The notes: generated from the letters alone by a model not told the origin. DNA of 64,000 bases from Tremella fuciformis (GCA_032768795.1 CP136493.1:2108001-2172000); one strand, 5' to 3'; shown: positions 54,954-64,000, counted from the first letter of the stretch. Numbers and translations are program-made.

Positions 54954-55627
54954 CTTGAGATAAGGGAAAGGAGCAAACATCACTCATGGAATGATGTGTT
55001 ATATGGAGAACAGTCATCAGTTGATTAGTCACCCTCTACCTCACTTAGTAGGCCCCCACCATTGCAGCATTGTCATGAATGACTCGGAACCACAGTGTCA
55101 CAGTGGACGGGGTTGGCGCTCTGCCACGAAGGACAAGGCCAGGAGGATTCCACACCTGAAGAGCGGTGTGGCAAGAACATACGCGAAGGTACAACGAGGT
55201 TGCCCGGGGGCTTTGTCTCTGGCTCGCAAAGCCTAGAAGTCTGCCTTAGGACAAGAGTGTTGGGTGAAACCAACTGTGTGACTTAACTGTAGAAGAAAGT
55301 ACAGTAGAGATCCATCGCTAGAGAAGAAGGGGGTCAGAGGCAAAACCTCTGGGTTTATATCCCCTTCACATGACTACAGGAGGGACTAAATAAGGAGTAT
55401 CGCTTATCAAGCGAGTGGAGGTACAAGAGCATGTATCCAGTATATACTTGGTTTGGTACCTTCGTATATCTGAGTACCTTTGTATATCTGAGATGGCTTG
55501 AAGCCTAACTCTGATGTGCCTAGATCACGGGAACACGAGAACGCGAGAATACGAGAATACGCGAAACTAGAATCAGTGAAGCGTGCGCTACCAAACCTAA
55601 GTGGTTGACCTGAATGACAGGTCTAGG

Positions 55628-55770
55628 AAGAATTGTCGATCCTGTCGACTGCCAAGTGGTACATTGTCGACTCTGTTGATTGAGTGGGAACACTTTGTCG
55701 ATCATGTCAATCCATTGTCGATTGTGTCGGTTGGCAAGAGAATGTTTGTCGATCTTGTCGATCTCCCAGA
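55628..55770 (+). repeat. Degenerate TGTCGATC-type minisatellite
   Basis: TTGTCGATC or TTGTCGACT recurs at least six times at irregular 20-35-bp spacing, often doubled as GTCGATCxTGTCGA. No coding frame explains it. Confidence 0.7.
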
Positions 55771-55794
55771 AATCCAAGTTACAGATGGGAGCGC

Positions 55795-55915
55795 ATAGGA
55801 GTGCACAGAGGAGTGCACAGGAGCGCACAGTGGACCGCACATGACCGCACATGGGGTGCACAGAACCGCACTTGAAGCGCACAAGAGCGCACACGGAGCG
55901 CACGGGGCGCACAGG
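55795..55915 (+). repeat. GCGCACA/GTGCACA short tandem repeat
   Basis: Units of about 9-14 bp built around GCACA (AGTGCACAG, AGCGCACAC, ACCGCACAT) repeat about ten times. Confidence 0.8.
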
Positions 55916-58605
55916 TTGTTTTGGCTGGTTACTGGCTTGGCTGGTCATGACACACAGTAGCACTGCGCTATATATAGACCCGAGTGCTGAGGCTAACAAC
56001 CCAAGCAAGGCTGCAGATTTCCTTTTAGTGCAGTGGGTACTGAGAGGCTCCTTGTGTCACAATGTTGCGCTCACCCATTGGCAGAGGCCCGCTTGCACAA
56101 TTACATAGCTGTAAAGGTTCAGGTCAGCTGTGTTGAGAAACAGTTTACCTTCTTCCTAACATATAATAAAGCCAGCCTCTGTCTGTAAGACTGATAGCTG
56201 TGTTGGGTTCCTTCGCGATAGTCAATGTCACACAGAGCAACACTAGTAAGTAAGTCAGTTAGGAAAAGTAGGAGGGCAGAGCCCAAACTCTGAGAGAGAG
56301 AGAGAGGAGTGAAGAAGAGTGGGGAGTCGGGAGCGAGAGAAGTAGGAGAAGAGGAGGTGATGATGGGTTCTCTCTCTCAGGCCTGGTTTATATACATGAA
56401 AGTCAGGCTGAGGAATCTACCGAGTACGTACGGTGTACGTACGATGTTGTGGCGCGGCTGAGAAGTACGGAAGGGGAATCTACTACAAGAGGAAACTATT
56501 CTACGGGAGACACGGGGAGGAAACAGGCGTGGCTTAAGGGTCTGCTACGGATTGTCCAGACATCAGCCGTATTAGTGTGAGTGGAGCACGATTGTCGAAT
56601 GGTGCAGGATCAGGCATGAGAGCTGAGGATCCTAGGTCGGATGATGTGTCGGGTAAGGTCGTATTGTATCGTAGGTGGGTCCGAGGTGAGCCAGGCTGTG
56701 ATTTGGGCATCAGGCCTGAGGATGGTGGATCGGATACGGCGTCGGGTGTACTCGTAGGTATGTCGGTTGATGTCGGATTGAATGTCGGATGAGGGGCAAA
56801 GGCAGAGGCCGTAGGGCTTTCTCCTAGTCATGTAGGGGACAGGCAGAGCGTCAGAGAGGCGGTCCACTACAATAGCCAAGAATAAGGGAGAAAAGTGTCA
56901 CAAAACCTCTCCGTCTTTGTCCAAGTGTGTCACAGGGCGTGGCCGGTCGGTGACTGATAAGCCTTTCCACATGCACTCTCTGTGAATCTGTGGCTGTTTT
57001 CCGCAAGAAGGTATATCCTTGTCACGTCGGTGTCACGACAACCGCCTTCTCTGTCCAGGGTCCGGCGGGCACGTACTCCAAACGGTCGGCGTGGGGGTTG
57101 TTGACATCAATAGGCATGAGCGAGTTGGGCAAGGAGCTCGGCAAGGGACTCGCTGAGCTCGAGGAGGTGAACGGGTTGAGCGAAGAGTGCGGCGAGGGAC
57201 TCGCTGAACTCGGCGAGCAGGAAGGTGAACTCGACGAGCGAGAGCGAGTTGAGGGAGGTAGATGGGGAACTTGGCGGGGGACTCGGTGTCACTGGCAAGC
57301 CAAGCGACGGGACGGAGCAGGCGGTCTACGTGTCTGCAGAGAACAACAATTGGGAGAAGACTACGGAATGTATCGCGCGCCCAGTCTTCCTAAGTATCCG
57401 TCGTCCCTCGGTGAGCTCGGCGAGTGATGCATTGAATCAATGAGTCCGAGCTCCGTCTCTCCACGTGGCTTCCATGTGCTCTCCCTACGTCCGTCGTGAC
57501 AGTCGGCCACGCCTCCATGATCACCAACGCACGCCTACGAGTCTCGTCCCAGCCCAGCACGCCTGTCAGACACGTGAGCCTATCGTCGATCCTCGAGTAG
57601 CTTTGACAAGCCTCGAGTAGCCTCGATGACTCTAGAGCTTGAACCTCGTCCATGGTGTTTCAAGGAGAGAGCCCGAGGCGGTGCAGAGGAGGGCACGGGT
57701 GATATATATACAAGTCCTCACCCATAGACCGTCCTTAGCACCGCGGTATTGAGTCACATGGATAGAAAGTAACGGCGCAGCCGTGTTGTTGACCCACGGG
57801 AGGCTGTAGGACACACCTTCTTGTGGAGGACAGAGACAGATCGACAGAGAGCATGTGTGAGAGGGCCTATCAGTCGACGACCGGCCTGGCCCCGTGACAG
57901 CCGCCATCTACTCATCGCTGGACATCAAGGCCGCCGGGTTCGAGTCGTAACAATAGACGTGATAGGTGTGCGTTGCTGATTGTGGAGGCGCGGTTGATGT
58001 GACAAAGTGCCCATCACTGGGTGACCAAGGCTTTTTGACTTGGCAAGGCTGGGGAATAGGAGACGTGGTGAGGGTAAGGGCTCAAAGGACTTGTAGAGCC
58101 TCAGTGAGTGTTGACAAGGATTGGGGTGTTGTCACAATGCTGCGCTCTCCTGTTGGCAGAGGCGCTCTCGCACAATATCAGAGTCAGGAATAAAGCATAA
58201 AGGGGTAGAAATGAGGATGTCAAGGTAGGATCCTCGTTGAGGTTGGATCCTTGTCAAGCTTACAAGGTTCTCGAGGTAACAAGGTTGTCAAGGATACAGC
58301 CTGAATGTGACTCAGCCACGCTGCGTGCCACGGAGAGAGTGAGATCGTCAATGGTGTCACGCCTGGGCTCCCTTGGGTAGTGACCGAGGAGGAACGGAGC
58401 AAGAATGTTGGGGCTGTAACCCAACGAAGTCGTCACTGGCTCGTCAAGCAAGGCACGGACTAGGAGGTTTGACTCCGACGAGGTCGAACTTGACCGAATG
58501 GGATCGGAATGGGATGAGGGACTGGGACTGGAGGGGAAGTCACTGGGAGATGTGAAACTGATCCATCGCTGGGGCATCTACAAGAGAGTCGCGGGTTTAT
58601 ATATA

Positions 58606-58790
58606 CAATAGGCGTTCAGGTGAACGCCTCAAGTGGTCGGGTGATTGTTCGGATGAACAGTCAAATACTACTTCTTCTGGAAGGCGTTCATGTGACCAAA
58701 GGGGGTCGGGTGAACGCTGCTTGCGTTCAGGTGAACGTGGCAGGCATGTCGTCCAAGGCTAGTGTTCGTTCAGGTGAATGGGACCTGTTA
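58606..58790 (+). repeat. Minisatellite built on GCGTTCAGGTGAACG
   Basis: GGCGTTCAGGTGAACGCC, nearly palindromic, begins the block; variants follow near 58,680, 58,724 and 58,766. Half-units GTTCAxGTGAA recur between them. Confidence 0.7.
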
Positions 58791-58884
58791 CGACTCAAAC
58801 CCGGCGGCCTTGAGGTCCGGCGACAAGTAGACGGCGGTAGTCGTAATGGGGCAAGCTCGGGTTGCACCGAAGGCGAAGGGGGTA

Positions 58885-58959
58885 CAAGCACCTCTCCTCG
58901 TTTCTCGCCTAGTCGTTGTTGTCGGCTGTGTTTTGGGCATGACTGCATCCGGCCTGCCT
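58885..58959 (-). repeat. B2 split direct repeat of the second YR element
   Basis: 75 bp identical by eye to 59277-59351; left end of the element on the plus strand. Confidence 0.85.
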
Positions 58960-59032
58960 GGGCGGGCGGGCAGTCTGAGAGTAAAGAGCGTGATATAAGT
59001 AAAGTCCGTGTCTCCTCAAAGCTTCCGTTCCC

Positions 59033-59043
59033 CTCTCTCTCTC

Positions 59044-59104
<61 letters not shown>

Positions 59105-59120
59105 TTCTCTCTCTCTTTTC
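59033..59120. repeat. CT microsatellite in the A2-B2 spacer
   Basis: A nearly pure CT dinucleotide tract of about 85 bases, interrupted by a few C and T changes. Confidence 0.95.
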
Positions 59121-59146
59121 GCAGGCGATCGCGGGTGGGTGGGTGG

Positions 59147-59275
59147 GCGATCGGCGACAGCGACTAGGCTTGGAACGACCCTAGGCGTCTGCAACTGCGA
59201 TGAGTGACGGTTGAGAGAGACGGTCTCAACCTCGCTCGGAGCCTTCAAGTCACTGTCCCTGCGTCACGTGACCGT
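59147..59275 (-). repeat. A2 split direct repeat of the second YR element
   Basis: 129 bp identical by eye to 63872-64000, immediately next to B1. Confidence 0.85.
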
Positions 59276-59276
59276 C

Positions 59277-59351
59277 CAAGCACCTCTCCTCGTTTCTCGC
59301 CTAGTCGTTGTTGTCGGCTGTGTTTTGGGCATGACTGCATCCGGCCTGCCT
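59277..59351 (-). repeat. B1 split direct repeat of the second YR element
   Basis: 75 bp matching 58885-58959, between A2 and the end of the YR gene. Confidence 0.85.
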
Positions 59352-59424
59352 CCCAAGCGGAGTGCGTCGGTCGGAAGGGACTCGACGCGAAAACCGGCCC
59401 GGAGGCTGCCCAAAACGGAGCGGA

Positions 59425-60678
59425 TCAGAGCAGCGACGGTCGCCAGACGTCGCCTGGGAGGGGGATGCCCGACGCAGGAAGTGTCGACTGGGAGGGGTTG
59501 GCTGTCAGGAACCGCCTGCCCACCTCCGCCGTGCGGGTGGGCCCGGCATCGACGTACAGGCGGTAGCAGTCGCTGTTCCAGCGGCCGAGCGTCTTGATTT
59601 CGGTCGCGGAGAGGCCAACGGACGCCGCCCAGGTTGCCGCCCCTCTCCTGAAGGAGTGCCCGGAGAACAGGGCGCTGGCGTAGCCGCTGTTCTGCAGCGC
59701 GCGGTTGAGCATCCTGCAGACGTGGGACCGGCGAAAGGGTTCCCTGTCTGTGTCAAACAGCGGGGCGTTGCCGTTGGCGGGTCGGTGCGCGAACCACTGC
59801 TGCAGGGCCTTCCTCGGGCATATGTCGGCCGGGCCAGCTGGGATGACGATCGTAACCCCTTGCCGGAACGGATCCGTCTTGGAGGCCGGGATCGTGAGCT
59901 TCCAGTCGCCCAAGGGGTCCGGCAGGACGCTGTCGCGGCGGAGGTCGAAGCGGGGATCGAAGACGTCGTACGTCAGCTCGCCCATACGCATGAAGCAGGC
60001 GAACGCGAGGCAGAAAGCTGCGCAGAGGCCCGCGGCGTTCGCTGGGCCTCCATAGGAGAACGGGTTCGACCGTATGTTGGCGATGACGCGCCGGAGGACC
60101 GGCAGGGTGATGGGAAGGGGTTGTGCCTTCGAGATGACGCCGTGGTAGCGGTTGGCGCCCGCGATGACGCGTTCCACGCGGGGGGTAGCAATGGCGAGGC
60201 CGTCAAAGCCCATGTCCGTGTGCCACGAGGACAGGGCTGCAACCTTGCGCTTGAGAGTCTTCTTGGAGAGGCCCCGTGTGCCCGCAATACTTGCTGCTTC
60301 CGCTGCGATCCAGGCCTCCACCCAGCCCGACAAGGCTGGACAGTAGGGTGCTGGCCAACCTCTACGCCGACAGAACTCCTTGAACGATCTCACGGTGCCA
60401 TCGTAGGACTCTCGCGTGCTGGCGGAGATGCTGTACCATATGTACATGTTCGCCAGCCTGTCGCCACCAGTCTCCGACAGCCAGTCCGACGTCGGAGGCG
60501 CTAGGCGTCCGCGAGCTGCGAGGGGAAGCAGGCCGAGTCGTAGGGGATAGGGCAAGGAGGAAGAGCGGCCGCGGCGGAGTAAGGTGTAGGCGCGCGAGTC
60601 GGGGGAGGGATTGGAGAGGCGTCCGGTTGTGGGAGGAGGGTGACGACGTGAGGACGGTTGCGAGACAAGTAGGGCCAA
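59425..60678 (-). CDS. Tyrosine recombinase of the second YR element
   Basis: An open frame of 417 codons. The N-terminal 75 residues overlap the RT-RNase H frame and look non-functional (Ser/Pro/Arg-rich). The core-binding region (SASTRESYDGTVRSFKEFC onward) begins near residue 85, just after the first ATG (NMYIWYS). Catalytic residues: RMGE, SKTDPF, GHSFRRG (H-x-x-R) and CYRLYV with the nucleophilic Tyr. The frame start is a TTG, so translation from the internal ATG near residue 80, or a frameshift from RT-RNase H, is more likely. The YDVFDP and ASKTDPF segments are also found in the older element's enzyme (22811-23857), showing common ancestry. Expected role: integration of circular element DNA. 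Confidence 0.9.
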   Translation of the reverse strand: MALLVSQPSSRRHPPPTTGRLSNPSPDSRAYTLLRRGRSSSLPYPLRLGLLPLAARGRLAPPTSDWLSETGGDRLANMYIWYSISASTRESYDGTVRSFKEFCRRRGWPAPYCPALSGWVEAWIAAEAASIAGTRGLSKKTLKRKVAALSSWHTDMGFDGLAIATPRVERVIAGANRYHGVISKAQPLPITLPVLRRVIANIRSNPFSYGGPANAAGLCAAFCLAFACFMRMGELTYDVFDPRFDLRRDSVLPDPLGDWKLTIPASKTDPFRQGVTIVIPAGPADICPRKALQQWFAHRPANGNAPLFDTDREPFRRSHVCRMLNRALQNSGYASALFSGHSFRRGAATWAASVGLSATEIKTLGRWNSDCYRLYVDAGPTRTAEVGRRFLTANPSQSTLPASGIPLPGDVWRPSLL

Positions 60679-62465
60679 TCAAAGCGGGATAGGGCGTCAG
60701 CTACGTCATTCTCAGCGCTGGGCACCCAGTCGGGCACGATGGTGAAGTGAAGCTCCAGGGCGAGTGACATGATTTCCCGGATCAGGGCCATGGTGGCCCG
60801 CTGCTGGCAGCGGCCTGAGCGAAGAGACGCCACCAGGGCTGCGTTGTCGATCTTGCACATGACCTCGGCGCCGTGCAGACCTGTTCCCCAGCGGCGGAGG
60901 GCTTCCAAAAGCGCGAGCGTCTCCAGGAAGAGGATGTCCTTCCCCTGATGCCGGCTTGGAACCTCCATACACATGGCTGCCGTGCACCGCTCTCTGGGGC
61001 CGAGATGTGCGCCCATCCCGCGGGTGGTCGCCGCGTCGGTCCACAGCTCTACCCGCGGTTGGTTGACCGGAATGATGGCGATGCCGTCCCAGCGGTCCAG
61101 CGTGGCGCGCCACCAGCGGAGCTCGTCGCCAAGGGCTCCAGCGGTGGACCGGGCCGCGCCGTCGCGCTCGGAGGCATTCGCGGCGTCGTATATGCGGCGG
61201 AGGAATGCACGGCCGGTTGGTAGGACCCGCGAGACAAAGTTGAGGTAGCCGGCGAGAGCCTGCAGGTCGGCGGGGCGTGCGCGCGGTGCTGCAAGGACTG
61301 CGTCGAGTTGGTCGCGGAGCTTGCGGAGCTTAGCCGCGCTGAGCCAGGCCCTGCCTGTGCGGCTATTGACAGTTATGCCGAGGACCTCCAGCTCCGAGGC
61401 GGTGTGCGACTTGCTGTCCGAGACCGCAATGCCCAGTGCCGCGCAAACCGCTCGGAAGAACGCCAGGATCGCGTGTCCTGTCCCTGCCGGGCATGCTCCG
61501 AAAGAATCGTCCAGGTAGTGGGTGACGTCCAGGCCGAAGGAGGCCAGGATCCAGTGGAGTGCTTCCGCGAGCAAGTTGAAGAGGAACGGGGATGAGCGGC
61601 CGCCGAAGTTGAGGGTGCAGTCAGCGTAGGTGACGCCCTCAAAATGGTAGCCGAGGAGGCGCGAATCCCGGCTCGCCACGCATACGTGGAAGAAGGCGTC
61701 CGTGAGGTCCGCCTTCCAAATGTCGACAGGCTGCGTGGCGGCCCGGATGCGACCAAACAGGTGATCCAGGGAGTCGTAGCGGAGTGAGACCTTTTCGCGA
61801 TCTATCCCGTCGTTTACCGAGGCGGATCCGCCGGAGCGGCGGGGCCAGGATAGGTCGTTGATTGTCCGTCTCTTGCCGTTGGCTTTGGGGACCGTCCCCA
61901 GCGGGGATACGACCAGGCTGGCCTCGGCGGAGGCTGAGACCACCCGTGCTCGGCCGGCCTCGGCTCGCTCGGCAATGGTGCGCCTTACGTGTGCGAGGCC
62001 TTCCTCGTCGAGTGGGTGATTCGGGACATGGGACGCGGGGCGGCCTTGGAGAAGTAGTTCGCCGTCGTACCCAAGCTTGGCGCCGTGGCGTATTATACCG
62101 AGAATGTTGTCCACCAGCGCTCGGTCGGGGTAGCCGTCAAGCAGCGTAGCCCAGGCATCCAGCTGAAGCGGTGATGGAGCGGCTGGGTGGTCGAAAGGGT
62201 CAAAGACCGGGTACGCGCAGGAGGTGTTGGGGCGGGGAGGAGGAGGGCGTGTTGGTGGGGTAAGGCCGGCGGCGGCGGCGAGTTGTGACAGCCGGATTAT
62301 AAGATCTGCACCGGTCAGCGTCTGGCACGGCCAGGCTGTGGTGGAGAGATGTTGAAGAAGAAGGCAGCGGCGGGTCCTGCCCGGCTGGTGTCTGGTGCAG
62401 CGGCGGGCAAGCCCGGCTGAAATGCAGCGGGTGGACGGACGTCCACGCTGAGCAGCGGAGGGCAC
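60501..62465 (-). CDS. Reverse transcriptase-RNase H of the second YR element
   Basis: 654 codons open, without internal stops. RT landmarks: LGTVPKANGKRRTINDLS, WKADLTDAFFHV, LNFGGRSSPFLFN, YLDDSFG; then the connection (LAGYLNFVSRVLPTGRAFLRR) and RNase H with LWTDAATTRGMGAHLG, LETLALLEALRRWG, CKIDNAALVAS and WVPSAENDVADALSRFDW, carrying the acidic active-site residues. The frame begins at a GTG with no ATG until far inside, and lies in a different frame from gag, so it is probably made by frameshifting, reinitiation or splicing. It is the intact counterpart of 20989-22811 and shows which positions are mutated there. Confidence 0.93.
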   Translation of the reverse strand: MPSAAQRGRPSTRCISAGLARRCTRHQPGRTRRCLLLQHLSTTAWPCQTLTGADLIIRLSQLAAAAGLTPPTRPPPPRPNTSCAYPVFDPFDHPAAPSPLQLDAWATLLDGYPDRALVDNILGIIRHGAKLGYDGELLLQGRPASHVPNHPLDEEGLAHVRRTIAERAEAGRARVVSASAEASLVVSPLGTVPKANGKRRTINDLSWPRRSGGSASVNDGIDREKVSLRYDSLDHLFGRIRAATQPVDIWKADLTDAFFHVCVASRDSRLLGYHFEGVTYADCTLNFGGRSSPFLFNLLAEALHWILASFGLDVTHYLDDSFGACPAGTGHAILAFFRAVCAALGIAVSDSKSHTASELEVLGITVNSRTGRAWLSAAKLRKLRDQLDAVLAAPRARPADLQALAGYLNFVSRVLPTGRAFLRRIYDAANASERDGAARSTAGALGDELRWWRATLDRWDGIAIIPVNQPRVELWTDAATTRGMGAHLGPRERCTAAMCMEVPSRHQGKDILFLETLALLEALRRWGTGLHGAEVMCKIDNAALVASLRSGRCQQRATMALIREIMSLALELHFTIVPDWVPSAENDVADALSRFDWPYLSRNRPHVVTLLPQPDASPIPPPTRAPTPYSAAAALPPCPIPYDSACFPSQLADA

Positions 62466-62581
62466 GGCCCTGCTGAGATATGTGTGTGCGGCTGATCCAA
62501 GGATGCCGAAGGTAGAGACAGAGACAAGCCCTGCTCACCTGATGAACCGAAACTACCGATGCTCTGTACAGATGCGTGGCC

Positions 62582-63724
62582 CTAGGCCGACTTTCCCTGT
62601 GGGCAGTCGCGGATGACATGCGACCCTTGACAGCGCTTGCAGACGTGGCGGTAGCCCTTGGGGCAGGGATCGGTCGTGCAGACGCCTGCGTTCCAGTTGA
62701 TACAGGCCCGACCGCGAGGTGGCGCTGCAGATGCCGAAGCGGAGGTGGATGGGCCGGATGGGCCGGATGTGGCTGCCTTGCCGACCGGGTTGGCGGGGCG
62801 GGCGGTGCTCTTGCGGATCGCGATTGTACCCCACGCATCGCCGTCGTAGTTCTTGTACCACCGCGCACAGGTAAAGCCGTCCTTGCGCTCGTTGGCCACT
62901 GTCAAGTGGTAGGACATGACGGACTCCCAGGTGAAGTTCTCCGCATGCTCGAGGACCCAAGTCTTGTGGCTCAGCAGGGCTGAGTGGGCGTCGGCCACAG
63001 ACTTGGCGTCGAAAGCAGCCATGCCGTGGAGGAGGAGGTCCGAGTAGATGCCCCAAGCCACAGCAAAGGCAGCGGGCTTGGGTATGCCGCGGACGAACTT
63101 TGCCAGTACCGCTGCTTGGTCCGCCACCTTCTTCTTTGTGACGGTTACCCCGTTCACCTCGAAGGTGTCGTCGTCTTCACCTTGCCGTGTAGCCAGGGCC
63201 GATCCGACCGGTAGGAGAAGAGGCAACTTCTCCGGGGCCATCGTGCCGGCCATCGCTTCGCCCCGGAGCTTCTCATCGATGTACCCGTAGCGACGGGAGA
63301 TGGGCGGGCACTCACCGTGCTGTCCACGGAGAGGGGCCACGCTGTCGATGGATCCCGACGGGACGTTGCTGGCGTATGCGCCCGACGAGCCGCCTGGGTG
63401 TTGACCGTCCATTCGCGCGATCAAAGCGTCGAGCTTGGACCCTAGTTCGTCGACCTTGGTCGACATGGTCTCGACATGCTCATCCGTGGCCGCCATAGTT
63501 GCAGAGACGTGTGAGAGGCTCTGTTGAAGCTGGCCGGCTGAGACCAAGGCGGCTGGGTCGTCTGGGAGGTCGAAACGGACCTGCCTGTCGGGGGTCGGCG
63601 CGGCCGCCTCCTCCTGTTGCTGCTGCAGGCGTCGAGCCTCGGCATTGCGGCGGCGCGTGGCGGCAGCCTTCTGGCCCGGCGTGAGGGCAGTGGCCGCGGC
63701 CTGGCGGTTGCGTGCGGGTGGCAT
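62582..63724 (-). CDS. Gag-like protein of the second YR element
   Basis: 380 aa from the first ATG (63724) to TAG 62582; the open frame extends upstream without an ATG. The N-terminus is basic and Gln/Ala-rich, then a short predicted coiled coil near residues 70-110 (HVETMSTKVDELGSKLDAL), a helical central domain, and a C-terminal Cys/His module: C-x7-C-x4-C-x5-H, resembling CCCH, followed by CKRCQGSHVIRDC, a zinc-knuckle variant. The same paired layout occurs in the gag of the older element. Expected to bind and package element RNA. Confidence 0.82.
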   Translation of the reverse strand: MPPARNRQAAATALTPGQKAAATRRRNAEARRLQQQQEEAAAPTPDRQVRFDLPDDPAALVSAGQLQQSLSHVSATMAATDEHVETMSTKVDELGSKLDALIARMDGQHPGGSSGAYASNVPSGSIDSVAPLRGQHGECPPISRRYGYIDEKLRGEAMAGTMAPEKLPLLLPVGSALATRQGEDDDTFEVNGVTVTKKKVADQAAVLAKFVRGIPKPAAFAVAWGIYSDLLLHGMAAFDAKSVADAHSALLSHKTWVLEHAENFTWESVMSYHLTVANERKDGFTCARWYKNYDGDAWGTIAIRKSTARPANPVGKAATSGPSGPSTSASASAAPPRGRACINWNAGVCTTDPCPKGYRHVCKRCQGSHVIRDCPQGKSA

Positions 63725-63871
63725 GGGGAGGGGATGGGGACGGGGCGGCGACGACAGTGCAGTGCGGGTCAGCGGGGTATTGGACCAACAAGTGACGCTC
63801 GATTCGAGCGGCTGTTTAAAGGCCCGCCGCACTCCCACTCACGCAGCAATTCCCCTCCCTGCTCCTTGGCT

Positions 63872-64000
63872 GCGATCGGCGACAGCGACTAGGCTTGGAA
63901 CGACCCTAGGCGTCTGCAACTGCGATGAGTGACGGTTGAGAGAGACGGTCTCAACCTCGCTCGGAGCCTTCAAGTCACTGTCCCTGCGTCACGTGACCGT
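63872..64000 (-). repeat. A1 split direct repeat of the second YR element
   Basis: 129 bp matching 59147-59275, ending at the window edge; the true element end may lie at or just beyond base 64000. Confidence 0.8.

Larger units (their letters stand above)
54954..58884. other. Gene-poor, repeat-rich region
   Basis: About 3.9 kb with no convincing gene on either strand. It contains minisatellites (about 55,600-55,920 and 58,605-58,790), a dispersed repeat (about 56,055 and 58,131), an inverted repeat (57,898-57,955 against 58,785-58,841), purine-rich tracts, and several GGTTTATAT/GTTTATATA-like strings (55,351; 56,387; 58,594). It looks like a graveyard of small or truncated repeats next to the right-hand YR element. 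Confidence 0.6.
58885..64000 (-). mobile_element. Second YR retrotransposon (Ngaro/PAT type), apparently intact
   Basis: In minus-strand order: A1 (64000-63872), gag (63724-62582), RT-RNase H (62465-60501), YR (60678-59425), B1 (59351-59277), A2 (59275-59147), a spacer containing a CT microsatellite, B2 (58959-58885). All three frames are open and catalytic residues are present. The split direct repeats have the same order as in the element at 10254-24382, but the nucleotide sequences differ, so this is a different family. Size is about 5.1 kb. A1 reaches the last base of the window at the point where A2 meets B1, so the element appears to end at or within a base or two of the window edge. 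Confidence 0.88.

Noticed and set aside
55795..55915. CRISPR-like array
   Set aside because: Units are short and degenerate without unique spacers of constant length, and the genome is eukaryotic.
59033..59120. Protein-coding Ser/Leu or Arg/Glu repeat
   Set aside because: The open frames through this stretch are simply the CT dinucleotide repeat read in each frame.

Overview
The window is nuclear DNA of a fungus, most likely a basidiomycete. The genes carry many short introns, mostly about 35-60 nt, with GT..AG ends and CTRAY-like branch points. There is a Zn2Cys6 regulator, fungal MFS sugar carriers, a chromodomain Ty3/gypsy element, and two tyrosine-recombinase (YR) retrotransposons of the Ngaro/PAT type. 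A Tremellomycete-like yeast would fit, but the sequence alone does not settle the class. Exon structures below were joined by hand; most are supported by phase agreement across every junction.

Region by region. 0.7-10.0 kb: six or seven plus-strand orphan genes encoding disordered, Ser/Pro/acid-rich proteins. 10.25-24.4 kb: a decayed YR retrotransposon with split direct repeats, whose gag and RT halves are separated by a nearly pristine 9.07-kb Ty3/gypsy chromovirus (two 772-bp LTRs with one visible difference, CCAAT target duplication). The gypsy element has a 166-bp frame-breaking tandem duplication in its protease. Between pol and its 3' LTR, in antisense, it carries a complete seven-exon gene for a zinc-cluster-like protein with its own promoter-like region (two RFX-type X-boxes and a TATA-like box). 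25-32.5 kb: more orphan genes, including a tandem family of paralogues at 28.8-32.5 kb.

32.6-49.5 kb looks like a metabolic gene cluster. In order it holds a sugar/alpha-glucoside-type MFS carrier (-), an aldehyde dehydrogenase (+), a dihydroxyacetone kinase (+), a transketolase-family enzyme that is probably a dihydroxyacetone synthase (-), a second MFS sugar carrier (+) sharing a 437-bp divergent promoter with the synthase, and a Zn2Cys6 regulator (-). The likely logic is uptake of a sugar or polyol, triose/pentose-phosphate exchange that produces dihydroxyacetone, its phosphorylation to enter glycolysis, and oxidation of an aldehyde by-product, all under a pathway regulator. 50.9-52.4 kb: a complete seven-exon biotin synthase.

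52.6-55.0 kb: a divergent pair of intron-poor, AT-richer unknown genes. 55-58.9 kb: gene-poor DNA with minisatellites and dispersed or inverted repeats. 58.9-64.0 kb: a second YR retrotransposon, minus strand, with open gag, RT-RNase H and YR frames and the same unusual repeat order; its outer repeat ends at the window edge.
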